Source: Pseudomonas nabeulensis (lineage in GTDB: Bacteria > Pseudomonadota > Gammaproteobacteria > Pseudomonadales > Pseudomonadaceae). Taken from it: a stretch of 64,000 nt of DNA. Shown here piece after piece: positions 24,809 to 35,642 of this stretch. Numbering within the stretch: position 1 is the first letter of the stretch; each line of letters begins with the position of its first letter. The notes beneath the pieces are model-generated. The model saw nothing but the letters and a program-made list of their open reading frames with translations, was not told the DNA's origin and searched no databases. Location: the NCBI RefSeq assembly GCF_004682045.1, contig NZ_QUZT01000013.1, positions 1 to 64,000 on the forward strand, read 5' to 3'. The translations under genes were made by a program, and so were the position numbers.

Positions 24809-26248
24809 TCAATATCCAGGGCGGGCCTTGAGTTGCTCAGCAGCAGCCTTGGCCAAATCCGGCGGCAAGAAATCCCTATCCGGGTTGTAGTCCGCCTTCA
24901 GATACCGCGCCAGATCCTGCAAGTCCCCCGGGTTCAGCGTCCCCGCTGCCTGCTTCAAGCGCAGGTTGTCCAGGATGTAGTCATAGCGGCTGTTGTTGTA
25001 GTTGCGCACCGACGCGTACAGCTGGCGCTGTGAATCCAGCACGTCGACGATATTGCGCGTGCCCACCTGGTAACCGATTTCCGTGGCTTCCACGGCGCTC
25101 TGGTTGGAGATGATCGACTGGCGGCGCGCTTGCACCTGTTCCACATCGGTGTTCACCGCACGGTGCAGGTTGCGCGTGTTCTCCACCACTTGGCGGCGCA
25201 GGCCTTCGCGCTGCTGCTCGGTCTGGCCCAGGCGCGAGTAGGATTCACGCACCTGCGAGCTGGTCAGGCCGCCGCTGTAGATCGGGATATTCAAGCGCAG
25301 GCCGATGGTGCGTTGCTCCACATCACCGCGATATGGCGTGCCAAAGGCATTCGGGTTGCTGAAACCGAGGGCGTCGTTGTCACCTTTTTCATACTGCGCC
25401 ACGGCGTCGAGGGTCGGCGCGTGGCCGGCCTTGCGTTGCTTGAGGGTTTCTTCGGCGGCGGTGACCGCGTAATTGCTGGCCAGCAAGTTGAGGTTCTGGC
25501 GGCCGGCGGTTTCGACCCAGGATTTGGCGTCGTTGGGCAGCGGCGGTAGCACCGGCAGGGTATGGACGACGCCCTGGATCGAGTTGTACTGACGGTTGGT
25601 CAGGGTGATCAGCGCTTCGAAGGCGTCGTCCACCTGGCGTTGCGCGACGATGCGATTGGCGCGGGCGGTGTCGTAGCTGGCCTGGGATTGCAGGACGTCG
25701 GTCTTGTCCGACAGGCCCACGTCGAAGCGTTCATTGGACTGGTCCAGCTGGCGCTTGAACGCATTCTCTTCGGCCTTGGTGGAGGCCAGGTTGTCCTGGG
25801 CGCGCAGCACGGCGAAGTAATTTTCCGCGCTTTGCAGGATCAGGTTCTGTTCGGTGGCCGACAGTTGCAGCGCCGCCTGTTCGTTGGTGGCTTCGGCGGC
25901 TTGCAGTTGGAACCAGCGATCGGCGCGGAACAGTGGCTGGCTCAAGGTGGCGCGCCAGGAATGGGCATCGCGGTTGGCGGTAGCGGCCGGCGTGTCGATC
26001 TGGGTACGCACATTGTTGATATCGGCGCCGCCCGACAGGTTGGGCAGCAACCCGGCGCGAGCCTGGGGCACCACTTCTTTTTGTGCGCCGTATTGGGCGC
26101 GGGCGGCCGCCAGGTCGGCGTTGTTGTTCACCGCCTCCTGGTAGACGCTGACCAAATCAGTATTGGCGGACAAGGGCGCTTCTGCTGCCCAGACCAGTCC
26201 GTTGGTCGCACAAGACACGGCGAGAGCCAGTGAAAGTTTGCGCAGCAT
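24809..26248 (-). CDS. tolC: TolC-type outer-membrane channel (OpmH-like)
   Basis: A 479-residue outer-membrane efflux/secretion duct. The signal peptide ends near WAAEA. Two tandem OEP repeats give the TolC beta-barrel plus alpha-helical tunnel: long Gln/Ala/Asn-rich helices such as VYQEAVNNNADLAAARAQYG and RSIISNQSAVEATEIGYQVG, with the repeat motif GTRNIVDVLDSQRQLY typical of TolC (GTR/LVDVL). It would pair with tripartite pumps or type I secretion systems encoded elsewhere. The counterpart in P. aeruginosa is opmH (PA4974). It is divergent from the thiC transcription unit. Confidence 0.93.
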   Translation of the reverse strand: MLRKLSLALAVSCATNGLVWAAEAPLSANTDLVSVYQEAVNNNADLAAARAQYGAQKEVVPQARAGLLPNLSGGADINNVRTQIDTPAATANRDAHSWRATLSQPLFRADRWFQLQAAEATNEQAALQLSATEQNLILQSAENYFAVLRAQDNLASTKAEENAFKRQLDQSNERFDVGLSDKTDVLQSQASYDTARANRIVAQRQVDDAFEALITLTNRQYNSIQGVVHTLPVLPPLPNDAKSWVETAGRQNLNLLASNYAVTAAEETLKQRKAGHAPTLDAVAQYEKGDNDALGFSNPNAFGTPYRGDVEQRTIGLRLNIPIYSGGLTSSQVRESYSRLGQTEQQREGLRRQVVENTRNLHRAVNTDVEQVQARRQSIISNQSAVEATEIGYQVGTRNIVDVLDSQRQLYASVRNYNNSRYDYILDNLRLKQAAGTLNPGDLQDLARYLKADYNPDRDFLPPDLAKAAAEQLKARPGY

Positions 26249-26409
26249 GAGGCGATCCCTAGTGTGAATATTACGGCTGTAATTTAGCGCCCAAGGCTAC
26301 GGCTGGCCAATCCTGGCGTCAAGCCTTGAGGCAGTCCCCGAGTGTAGTGGCGCGATCACGGCACAACAATCCCGCAATCACGCCATTCATCACGCTGAAT
26401 GCACCGCCA

Positions 26410-26440
26410 TTGGCAATTTGCCCACGGCATGGTCTAGACT
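26410..26440 (+). promoter_or_regulatory. Candidate thiC promoter
   Basis: TTGGCA (26410-26415), 17 bases, then TCTAGACT. The implied transcription start, about 26445-26448, falls directly at the 5' edge of the TPP aptamer. The -10 match is only moderate. The rest of the gap from 26249 to 26409 shows nothing recognisable beyond the expected tolC promoter region. Confidence 0.4.
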
Positions 26441-26449
26441 GGCCGCGTT

Positions 26450-26538
26450 CTTGTCGGGGTGCCTTGTTGGAAGGCTGAGATCGGTAAATACCGGATCCCG
26501 TTGAACCTGATCAGGTTAGCGCCTGCGTAGGGAACAAG
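26450..26538 (+). ncRNA. TPP riboswitch (THI element)
   Basis: The conserved thi-box is complete: GGGGTGCC at the start, CTGAGA, TACCGGATCC, then TGAACCTGATCAGGTTAG and GCGTAGGGAA. The closing P1 helix pairs CTTGT (26450-26454) with ACAAG (26534-26538). It binds thiamin pyrophosphate and represses the downstream thiC transcript. About 160 bases separate it from thiC, leaving room for an expression platform. Confidence 0.95.
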
Positions 26539-28590
<2,052 letters not shown>

Positions 28591-28613
28591 CTCAGGGGGT
28601 GCCTGTACTGGCC

Positions 28614-28688
28614 TCATCGGGGGCAAGCCCCCTCCCACACTTGAAAGTGTTCGCAATTCAAATGTGGGAGGGGGCTTGCCCCCGATTG
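28614..28688. repeat. REPIN, GGGAGGGGGC family, reversed arm order
   Basis: CGGGGGCAAGCCCCCTCCCACA followed by TGTGGGAGGGGGCTTGCCCC with about 25 bases between. The arms are in the opposite order to the other REPINs of this family, with the CGGGGG ends outermost. It lies between thiC and cytX. Confidence 0.88.
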
Positions 28689-28728
28689 CAATCTCCCAAA
28701 CAACACATGTTCCTCAGAGATAACCCCC

Positions 28729-30018
28729 TTGAGCATTCAACCGAGTACCTACTCCCCTGATACAGCGGTGCCGAGTGACAAAAGAGTCTTCGGCACCCGC
28801 GACCTGTTCTCCCTGTGGTTCTCCCTCGGCATCGGCCTGATGGTCCTGCAGACCGGCGCCTTGCTCGCGCCGGGCCTGGGCTTGTCCGGCTCGTTGCTGG
28901 CCATCTTCCTCGGCACCCTGGTCGGCGTACTGCTACTGGCCGCTGTGGGCGTGATCGGCAGCGACACCGGTCTGTCGGCCATGGCCGCGCTCAAGCTCAG
29001 CCTCGGCGCCAAGGGTGCGAGCCTGCCGGCGCTGTTAAACCTGCTGCAACTGATCGGCTGGGGCTCGTTTGAAATCATCGTGATGCGCGACGCCGCCAGT
29101 CTGTTGGGCGCGCGGGCGTTCAGCCACGGTAGCCTGTTGGCGAGTCCTTTGTTGTGGACCGTGTTTTTCGGCGGTTTGGCCACACTGCTGGCCGTGAGCG
29201 GCCCGCTGACGTTTGTGCGGCAGATCCTGCGCAAATGGGGCATCTGGCTGCTGCTCGCCGCCTGCCTGTGGCTGACCTGGAACCTGTTCGCCAAAGCCGA
29301 CCTCGCCGCGCTCTGGGCTCAGGCCGGTGACGGCTCGATGCCGTTTGCGGTGGGGTTTGATATCGCCATCGCCATGCCGTTGTCCTGGCTGCCGCTGATC
29401 GCCGACTACTCACGCTTTGGCAAGCGCGCCCAAAGCGTGTTCGGCGGCACGGCGCTGGGTTTCTTTATCGGTAATTTCTGGCTGATGAGCCTAGGCGTGG
29501 CCTACACCCTGGCATTTGCGCCAAGCGGTGAAGTGAATGCGCTGCTGCTGGCCTTGGCCGGTGCGGGCCTGGGCATTCCGCTGTTGCTGATCCTGCTGGA
29601 CGAATCGGAAAACGCCTTTGCCGATATCCACTCGGCGGCGGTGTCCAGCGGCATGCTGTTGCGCTTGAAGGTCGAGCACCTGGCCTTGGCCATCGGTGTG
29701 GTCTGCACCCTGATTGCCTGCTTTGCGCCGTTGGCCCAGTACCAGAACTTCCTGCTGCTGATCGGCTCGGTGTTTGCGCCGTTGTTTGGCGTGGTGCTGG
29801 TGGATCACTTTATCCTGCGCCGTCGTGGCCAGGGCCTGGTCGCGAACCTGCGTTGGCCGGCGCTGTTGGCCTGGCTGGGCGGTATCGCCACCTACCACCT
29901 GCTGGCCAATCTGGCGCCGGATGTCGGCGCAACCCTGCCGGCGTTGGCGCTGGCAGGGCTGTTGCAGTTCATCCTTGGGCGGGTTTTCACTGGCGCGCGG
30001 GCACCAGTTCAGGCTTGA
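28729..30018 (+). CDS. cytX: CytX-type hydroxymethylpyrimidine transporter (NCS1 family)
   Basis: A 429-residue inner-membrane permease of the NCS1 cytosine/purine family with about 12 hydrophobic helices. Conserved parts include FSLWFSLGIGLMVLQTGALLAPGLGLSGSL near the N-terminus, LLQLIGWGSFEIIVM, WLPLIADYSRF and a C-terminal DHFILRRR. CytX transporters cluster with thiamin genes and are proposed to take up HMP. Placement directly after riboswitch-controlled thiC supports salvage of the same intermediate. The start is TTG 28729 with only a weak ribosome site; GTG 28768 is an alternative. Its last 32 bases overlap the convergent lipoprotein gene. Confidence 0.88.
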   Translation: MSIQPSTYSPDTAVPSDKRVFGTRDLFSLWFSLGIGLMVLQTGALLAPGLGLSGSLLAIFLGTLVGVLLLAAVGVIGSDTGLSAMAALKLSLGAKGASLPALLNLLQLIGWGSFEIIVMRDAASLLGARAFSHGSLLASPLLWTVFFGGLATLLAVSGPLTFVRQILRKWGIWLLLAACLWLTWNLFAKADLAALWAQAGDGSMPFAVGFDIAIAMPLSWLPLIADYSRFGKRAQSVFGGTALGFFIGNFWLMSLGVAYTLAFAPSGEVNALLLALAGAGLGIPLLLILLDESENAFADIHSAAVSSGMLLRLKVEHLALAIGVVCTLIACFAPLAQYQNFLLLIGSVFAPLFGVVLVDHFILRRRGQGLVANLRWPALLAWLGGIATYHLLANLAPDVGATLPALALAGLLQFILGRVFTGARAPVQA

Positions 30019-30733
30019 TCACACCGGTCAAGCGCGCATAGGGGATGGTCATTTCGATCAGCCCCAATGCGTACGGTGCAATGGTCGTCACGTTGTACTT
30101 GAGCACCACGCCGTTGCTGGTCAGGGCCACGTTTGGGGTTTTCTGGAACGGCCAGGCCTTCACGAACTCGGGGTCGCGGTCCATCTGCGAGTTGATCAGC
30201 CAGGTGTTGTGGGCGACCTTCGCGGTATTCCAGAACGCTTGTTCCTGGCCTGGCAGCAACATGTCGGTCAGGCTCAGCTCTTTGTGCAGGATGCGTGAAT
30301 AGTTGATGAACCCCCGGCCCGGCTCGCCGTGTGCGGTCCCCGTGTCCAGGTAGCTGGACACTTCCACAATCACCAGTCCGTCATGCTGTTCACGTACCTT
30401 GGCCTGCAAGTACATGCTGTTGCGGTTGGCCGATTCACGCAGGAACTTGTCCCGGTAGGCATTCAAGGTGGCCGGCACGCTGGCGCCCGGTGTGGTGCGG
30501 GTCATTTGCAGCAGGCGCTGCTCCACCACCGCGTCCAGTTGCGGCTCGGTGGGGAAGTGCACGGTATCGATGTTTACCAGCGGGCAGTCCGGGCTGTCGC
30601 AGCCGGGCTTGATTTGCTCCGACGCATCCGGCTGGGAATCCAGCGGCTTGAGGTAGCTGGGTTGGAACAGGCTCTGGCAGGCGCCCAGGGTCAAGGCAAC
30701 ACAGGCCATGGAGGCGATTTTTAAAAGCGACAT
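29987..30733 (-). CDS. DUF3298/RsiV-like lipoprotein
   Basis: A 248-residue predicted lipoprotein. The leader (LLKIASMACVALTLGAC) ends in lipobox LGAC with Cys at about residue 19. The C-terminal half matches the DUF3298 fold of RsiV-type proteins (SLTDMLLPGQEQAFWN, ALTSNGVVLKYNVTTIAPYALGLIEMTIPYARL). DUF3298 binds lysozyme in RsiV of Gram-positives; a similar envelope-sensing or inhibitor role here is only a guess. No sigma factor gene adjoins it. A GAAGGAC ribosome site precedes the ATG at 30733. Its 3' end overlaps cytX. It is the PA4972 counterpart. Confidence 0.82.
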   Translation of the reverse strand: MSLLKIASMACVALTLGACQSLFQPSYLKPLDSQPDASEQIKPGCDSPDCPLVNIDTVHFPTEPQLDAVVEQRLLQMTRTTPGASVPATLNAYRDKFLRESANRNSMYLQAKVREQHDGLVIVEVSSYLDTGTAHGEPGRGFINYSRILHKELSLTDMLLPGQEQAFWNTAKVAHNTWLINSQMDRDPEFVKAWPFQKTPNVALTSNGVVLKYNVTTIAPYALGLIEMTIPYARLTGVIKPELVPARQ

Positions 30734-30925
30734 GGATGTCCTTCGTCTAACGATAAGAGCGAAATTGTGCAGCTTCGACTGCCAACAAAGCAGTCAGTTC
30801 GCCACTAAACTCATTTGAGCGAGTTTGACGCCCGCCGTCTATCCCGGCAACCGGAAAGGGGCTGCACCAACGGGCAGGAGCGCGTTAGGATGGCGCCCAA
30901 TGCGCAGGCACAACGAGGAAGGGAT

Positions 30926-31543
30926 ATGACGGACTTAGCAAAATCGACGCCGGGCAAGATCGAAATTGTTCAGCGCGACAATGCCTACAAGGGCTTCTAC
31001 AAGCTGGATCGCGTGCAACTGCGCCACGAGAAATTCGATGGCGGCATGAGCCGGGTGATCAACCGTGAAGTCTTTGTTCGTCATGACGCCGTGTGCGTGT
31101 TGCCCTACGACCCGCAACGCGATGAAGTGGTGCTGATCGAGCAGTTCCGCGTGGGCGCCATGGGCCGTATCGACAACCCCTGGCTGGTGGAAATGGTCGC
31201 CGGCCTGATCGACAAGGATGAAGAGCCGGAGGAGGTTGCGCACCGCGAAGCCGAAGAGGAAGCTGGGCTGACGTTCTCCGCGTTGTGGCCGATCACCAAG
31301 TATTTCCCGTCGCCCGGCGGTAGCACCGAGTTTGTTCACCTGTACCTTGGCCGTTGCGACAGCACCGGGGCAGGGGGCGTCCATGGATTGGAAGAAGAGG
31401 CAGAAGATATCCGCGTCACCACCTGGGCCTTTGAAGATGCCCTGCAGGCGGTGCGCGATGGCAAAATTTCCAATGCAGCCAGCATCATCGCCCTGCAATG
31501 GCTTGCGCTTAATCGCGCGGAAGTGAGGGGGTTATGGCAGTAA
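30926..31543 (+). CDS. nudF: ADP-ribose pyrophosphatase (Nudix) NudF/AspP
   Basis: A 205-residue Nudix hydrolase that cleaves ADP-ribose and related ADP-sugars to AMP plus sugar phosphate. The Nudix box runs from GLIDKDEEPEEVAHREAEEE through AGL at about 96-118, with all metal-binding Glu residues present. The next domain has KYFPSPGGSTEFVHLYLGRCD, typical of the NudF subfamily. ATG 30926 behind GAGGAAGGG is chosen; the open frame runs 37 codons further upstream without conserved sequence. It overlaps the DUF1249 gene by 10 bases and heads the nudF-yqiB-cpdA-yqiA-parE run, the same order as in E. coli and P. aeruginosa. Confidence 0.95.
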   Translation: MTDLAKSTPGKIEIVQRDNAYKGFYKLDRVQLRHEKFDGGMSRVINREVFVRHDAVCVLPYDPQRDEVVLIEQFRVGAMGRIDNPWLVEMVAGLIDKDEEPEEVAHREAEEEAGLTFSALWPITKYFPSPGGSTEFVHLYLGRCDSTGAGGVHGLEEEAEDIRVTTWAFEDALQAVRDGKISNAASIIALQWLALNRAEVRGLWQ

Positions 31544-31983
31544 AGGCACGGGAACGTTATCGAGTCGACCTGATCGGGCTGCAAGCGGCCTGCGAGGCCA
31601 ACTATGCGCGGTTGATGCGCCTGTTGCCCGACATGCGCCACGCCCCCGAAGCGCGGCGGATCGGCGTGACCCACGGCGACCAGATGCTCGGCGTACTGAC
31701 CCTGGAAGTCATCGTCAACTGCCCCTACACCACCACCCTGCGCGTGCGCCAGGAACACAGCCTGCCGTGGCTGCCGGTGCCGCAACTGGAAGTGCAGGTG
31801 TACCACGACGCGCGTATGGCCGAAGTGATCAGCGCCGAACATGCGCGACGCTTTCGCAGCATCTATCCTTACCCGAACGTGTTCATGCACCAGCCCGATG
31901 AGAAAGCACAGCTCAATGTGTTCCTCGGTGAATGGTTGAGCCACTGCCTGGCCCTGGGCCATGAGTTCGAAGTCGTTCGGTAG
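31534..31983 (+). CDS. yqiB: DUF1249 protein (YqiB family)
   Basis: A 149-residue conserved protein of unknown biochemical function, always found between nudF and cpdA in gamma-proteobacteria. Typical parts are YRVDLIGLQAACEANYARLMRLLPD, the central VYHDARMAEV and YPYPNVFMHQPDEKAQLNVFLGEWL. No signal peptide, membrane helix or nucleotide-binding motif is visible. It starts inside the end of nudF (10-base overlap), so expression is coupled. Confidence 0.9.
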   Translation: MAVKARERYRVDLIGLQAACEANYARLMRLLPDMRHAPEARRIGVTHGDQMLGVLTLEVIVNCPYTTTLRVRQEHSLPWLPVPQLEVQVYHDARMAEVISAEHARRFRSIYPYPNVFMHQPDEKAQLNVFLGEWLSHCLALGHEFEVVR

Positions 31984-32080
31984 ATGTGAACTGTGTCTGC
32001 TTCCCCAGGTTTCCTCTTTGTGTCCTGCCCAGCATAATCACGCCAACCGTCCATTCCTGTGATTGCCTTGGGAGAGCGCC

Positions 32081-32896
32081 TTGTCGAGCGTATCCACCTT
32101 GAACCCCGACGCTCCGGCGTTGCTGGTGCAACTGTCCGATAGCCACCTGTTTGCCGAGGCCGACGGCACGTTGCTGGGCATGAACACCCGTGAAAGCCTG
32201 CAACGGGTGATCGAGTTGGTGCGCGTGCAGCAGCCTCGCGTCGACTTGATGCTGGCCACGGGCGATTTGTCCCAGGACGGCACGCTTGAGTCCTACCAGC
32301 TATTTCGCGACATGACCCGGCAGATTGACGCCCCGGCGCGCTGGATCCCCGGTAATCACGACGAACCACAGATCATGGCCCACGCTGCCGTGCGCAGCGA
32401 TTTTCTGGAGCCGGTGGTCGATATCGGCAACTGGCGCGTGACCTTGCTGGACTCCGCCGTGCCGGGGTCAGTGCCGGGCTACCTGCAAGACCAGCAACTG
32501 CAATTACTCGCCCAAGCCCTCAGCGAAGCGCCGAGCCGTCATCATCTGGTGTGTTTCCACCATCATCCGGTGTCCATCGGCTGTGCATGGATGGAGCCCA
32601 TTGGGCTGCGCAATCCCGAGGCGCTGTTTGCCGTGCTGGATCGGTTCCCCCAGGTCCGGGCCGTGCTGTGGGGCCATGTGCACCAGGAAATCGACCGCGA
32701 GCGCAATGGCGTGCGGTTGCTGGCGTCGCCGTCGACCTGCATCCAGTTTGCGCCGGGCAGCGAGGACTTCAGCGTCAGCGAGCAGGCGCCGGGGTATCGG
32801 TGGCTGCGCTTGCACGCCGACGGGCGGTTGGAAACCGGCGTGGAGCGGGTCCAGGGCTTTGAATTTACCGTGGACTACGGCAGCAACGGTTATTAA
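32081..32896 (+). CDS. cpdA: 3',5'-cAMP phosphodiesterase CpdA
   Basis: A 271-residue calcineurin-type metallophosphoesterase that hydrolyses cAMP and so tunes Vfr/Crp signalling. All five metal motifs are present: LSDSHLF (Asp20, His22), ATGDLSQDG, GNHDEP, HHHPVSIGC and WGHVHQEID. The start is TTG 32081 behind GGGAGAG, which aligns the N-terminus with P. aeruginosa CpdA; a TTG at 32063 would add six residues upstream of the ribosome site. It is separated from yqiB by 97 bases and followed by a REPIN. Confidence 0.94.
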   Translation: MSSVSTLNPDAPALLVQLSDSHLFAEADGTLLGMNTRESLQRVIELVRVQQPRVDLMLATGDLSQDGTLESYQLFRDMTRQIDAPARWIPGNHDEPQIMAHAAVRSDFLEPVVDIGNWRVTLLDSAVPGSVPGYLQDQQLQLLAQALSEAPSRHHLVCFHHHPVSIGCAWMEPIGLRNPEALFAVLDRFPQVRAVLWGHVHQEIDRERNGVRLLASPSTCIQFAPGSEDFSVSEQAPGYRWLRLHADGRLETGVERVQGFEFTVDYGSNGY

Positions 32897-32988
32897 ATGT
32901 GGGAGGGGGCTTGCCCCCGATAGCAGAGTGTCAGTCAATACATGTGCTGGCTGATCCACCGCCATCGGGGGCAAGCCCCCTCCCACAC
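32897..32988. repeat. REPIN, GGGAGGGGGC family
   Basis: TGTGGGAGGGGGCTTGCCCC and its inverted partner, with about 40 bases between, starting directly at the cpdA stop codon and lying upstream of yqiA within the same operon. Confidence 0.92.
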
Positions 32989-33081
32989 TGGTTCTATGGT
33001 GTCCTGTGGATTGAGGTCATCACACACTGCCCTGATCCCTGTAAACTCCGCCTCTTTGGCCCACGTCACGGAGAGCCCGGC

Positions 33082-33690
33082 ATGTCCGCTTCGATCCTGT
33101 ATATCCACGGTTTCAACAGCGCGCCGGCGTCCAACAAGGCCAGCCAGTTGATCAACGTGATGGGCGCCCTTGGCCTGGCCGATCAACTGCGTGTGCCGGC
33201 CCTGCATCACCACCCGCGTCAGGCAATTCCGCAGTTGGAAGCGGCCATTGCCGAACTGGGTCGGCCACTGCTGGTCGGCAGCTCGCTCGGCGGCTACTAT
33301 GCAACCCATCTTGCTGAGCGCCATGGCCTCAAGGCGCTGCTGGTGAACCCGGCGGTCAGCCCCCATCGGATGTTCGACGGTTACCTGGGCACTCAGAAGA
33401 ACCTCTACACCGATGAAACCTGGGAGCTGACCCACGACCACGTTACAGCCCTGGCTGAGCTGGAAGTACCGGCCCCTCTGGACGCCGCCCGTTATCAGGT
33501 GTGGTTGCAGACCGGCGATGAAACACTGGACTATCGCCTCGCCCAGCAGTATTACCGGGCCTGTGCCTTGCGCATCCAGGCCGGCGGCGACCATGGTTAC
33601 CAGGGGTTCGCCCAGCAATTGCCGGCACTGCTCAGCTTTGCCGGCATTGGCGCAGATCAGTATCAATCCTTTGACTTTGCAGCACTGTAA
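33082..33690 (+). CDS. yqiA: YqiA-family esterase
   Basis: A 202-residue alpha/beta-hydrolase. The oxyanion strand is ILYIHGFNSAP, the nucleophile elbow GSSLGGYYA (Ser at about 70), the acid Asp in TGDETLD and the His in GGDHGYQGF. E. coli YqiA hydrolyses short-chain acyl esters; the physiological substrate is unknown. ATG 33082 follows GGAGAG at 33070-33075. The open frame reaches back to 32899, but that part is read-through of the REPIN. It precedes parE by 44 bases. Confidence 0.92.
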   Translation: MSASILYIHGFNSAPASNKASQLINVMGALGLADQLRVPALHHHPRQAIPQLEAAIAELGRPLLVGSSLGGYYATHLAERHGLKALLVNPAVSPHRMFDGYLGTQKNLYTDETWELTHDHVTALAELEVPAPLDAARYQVWLQTGDETLDYRLAQQYYRACALRIQAGGDHGYQGFAQQLPALLSFAGIGADQYQSFDFAAL

Positions 33691-33734
33691 AGTCCCAGGT
33701 CACTTTTTAATCGAACGACTCACGACGAGACCCC

Positions 33735-35642
33735 ATGGCCACTCCCAGCGCTAGCTCTTATAACGCCGACGCCATCGAAGTCCTCTCGGGCCTCGACCCG
33801 GTGCGCAAACGCCCCGGCATGTACACCGACACCAGCCGGCCGAACCACCTTGCCCAGGAAGTCATCGACAACAGCGTCGACGAAGCCCTGGCCGGTCACG
33901 CCAAGGCGGTGCATGTCATTCTCCACGCTGACCACTCCCTGGAAGTCTCCGACGACGGTCGTGGCATGCCGGTGGACATCCACCCGGAAGAGGGTGTGCC
34001 GGGCGTCGAGCTGATCCTCACCAAGCTGCACGCCGGCGGTAAGTTCTCCAACAAGAACTACCAGTTCTCCGGTGGCTTGCACGGTGTGGGTATTTCGGTG
34101 GTCAACGCCTTGTCCACATTGGTGCGGGTGAAGGTCAAGCGCGACGGCAACGAGTACCAGATGACCTTCGCCGATGGCTACAAAGCCACCGACCTGGAAG
34201 TGATCGGCACCGTTGGCAAGCGCAATACCGGCACCAGCGTGTACTTCGCGCCGGACCCGAAATACTTCGATTCACCGAAATTTTCCATCAGCCGCCTCAA
34301 GCACGTGCTCAAGGCCAAGGCCGTATTGTGCCCGGGCCTGTTGGTGACCTTTGAAGACAAAGGCACCGGTGAGAAGGTCGAGTGGCACTACGAAGACGGC
34401 CTGCGTTCCTACCTGGAAGACTCCGTCAGCGACTTCGAACGCCTGCCCAACGAGCCGTTCTGCGGCAGCCTGGCGGGTAACAAAGAAGCCGTCGACTGGG
34501 CGCTGCTGTGGTTGCCCGAGGGCGGCGACAGCGTGCAGGAAAGCTACGTCAACCTGATCCCCACCGCCCAGGGCGGCACCCACGTCAACGGTTTGCGCCA
34601 GGGCCTGCTGGACGCCATGCGCGAATTCTGCGAATACCGCAGCCTGTTGCCACGCGGTGTGAAGCTGGCGCCGGAAGACGTGTGGGAGCGCATTGCGTTC
34701 GTGCTGTCGATGAAGATGCAGGAGCCACAATTCTCCGGCCAGACTAAAGAACGTTTGTCGTCCCGCGAGGCGGCAGCGTTTGTTTCCGGTGTGGTCAAGG
34801 ACGCGTTCAGCCTGTGGCTCAACGAACACCCGGAACTGGGCCTGGCCCTGGCCGAACTGGCGATCAACAACGCCGGCCGTCGCTTGAAGGCCAGCAAGAA
34901 GGTCGAGCGCAAGCGCATCACCCAAGGCCCGGCACTGCCCGGCAAGTTGGCGGACTGCGCCGGGCAAGACCCGATGCGTTCCGAACTGTTCCTGGTGGAA
35001 GGTGACTCCGCCGGTGGTTCCGCCAAACAAGCGCGGGACAAGGAATTCCAGGCGATCCTGCCGTTGCGCGGCAAGATCCTCAACACCTGGGAAGTCGACG
35101 GCAGCGAAGTTCTGGCCAGCCAGGAAGTGCACAACATCGCCGTGGCCATCGGTGTCGATCCGGGTGCCGAAGACATGAGCCAACTGCGCTACGGCAAGAT
35201 CTGCATCCTCGCCGACGCCGACTCCGACGGCTTGCACATCGCCACGCTGCTGTGCGCGTTGTTCGTCCAGCACTTCCGCCCGTTGGTGGATGCCGGTCAC
35301 GTCTACGTCGCCATGCCGCCGTTGTACCGTATCGACCTGGGCAAGGAGATTTACTACGCCCTCGACGAAGCCGAGCGCGATGGCATCCTTGACCGCCTGG
35401 TGGCCGAGAAGAAGCGCGGCAAGCCACAGGTCACGCGATTCAAAGGCCTGGGTGAAATGAACCCGCCGCAACTGCGCGAAACCACCATGGACCCGAACAC
35501 TCGGCGTCTGGTGCAGTTGACCTTAGGCGAAGACTTTGCCGAAACCTCGGAAATGATGGACATGCTGCTGGCGAAGAAGCGCGCCGGTGACCGCAAGTCC
35601 TGGCTGGAATCCAAAGGCAACCTGGCCGAGGTTCTGGGCTGA
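33735..35642 (+). CDS. parE: DNA topoisomerase IV subunit B ParE
   Basis: A 635-residue ATPase subunit of topoisomerase IV, which decatenates daughter chromosomes. It has a GHKL ATPase with VIDNSVDEALAG, DDGRGMPVDIHP and GLHGVGISVVNAL, a transducer domain, then the TOPRIM domain with EGDSAGGSAKQARD at about 422-435 and DADSDGLHIATLL. It is full length. The phytase-like gene starts on its stop codon (TGATG), and parC follows one gene later. Confidence 0.98.
   Translation: MATPSASSYNADAIEVLSGLDPVRKRPGMYTDTSRPNHLAQEVIDNSVDEALAGHAKAVHVILHADHSLEVSDDGRGMPVDIHPEEGVPGVELILTKLHAGGKFSNKNYQFSGGLHGVGISVVNALSTLVRVKVKRDGNEYQMTFADGYKATDLEVIGTVGKRNTGTSVYFAPDPKYFDSPKFSISRLKHVLKAKAVLCPGLLVTFEDKGTGEKVEWHYEDGLRSYLEDSVSDFERLPNEPFCGSLAGNKEAVDWALLWLPEGGDSVQESYVNLIPTAQGGTHVNGLRQGLLDAMREFCEYRSLLPRGVKLAPEDVWERIAFVLSMKMQEPQFSGQTKERLSSREAAAFVSGVVKDAFSLWLNEHPELGLALAELAINNAGRRLKASKKVERKRITQGPALPGKLADCAGQDPMRSELFLVEGDSAGGSAKQARDKEFQAILPLRGKILNTWEVDGSEVLASQEVHNIAVAIGVDPGAEDMSQLRYGKICILADADSDGLHIATLLCALFVQHFRPLVDAGHVYVAMPPLYRIDLGKEIYYALDEAERDGILDRLVAEKKRGKPQVTRFKGLGEMNPPQLRETTMDPNTRRLVQLTLGEDFAETSEMMDMLLAKKRAGDRKSWLESKGNLAEVLG

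Noticed and set aside
24746..26233. Several rightward open frames inside the tolC-type gene
   Set aside because: All are antisense shadows of the outer-membrane channel gene and encode no recognisable domain.
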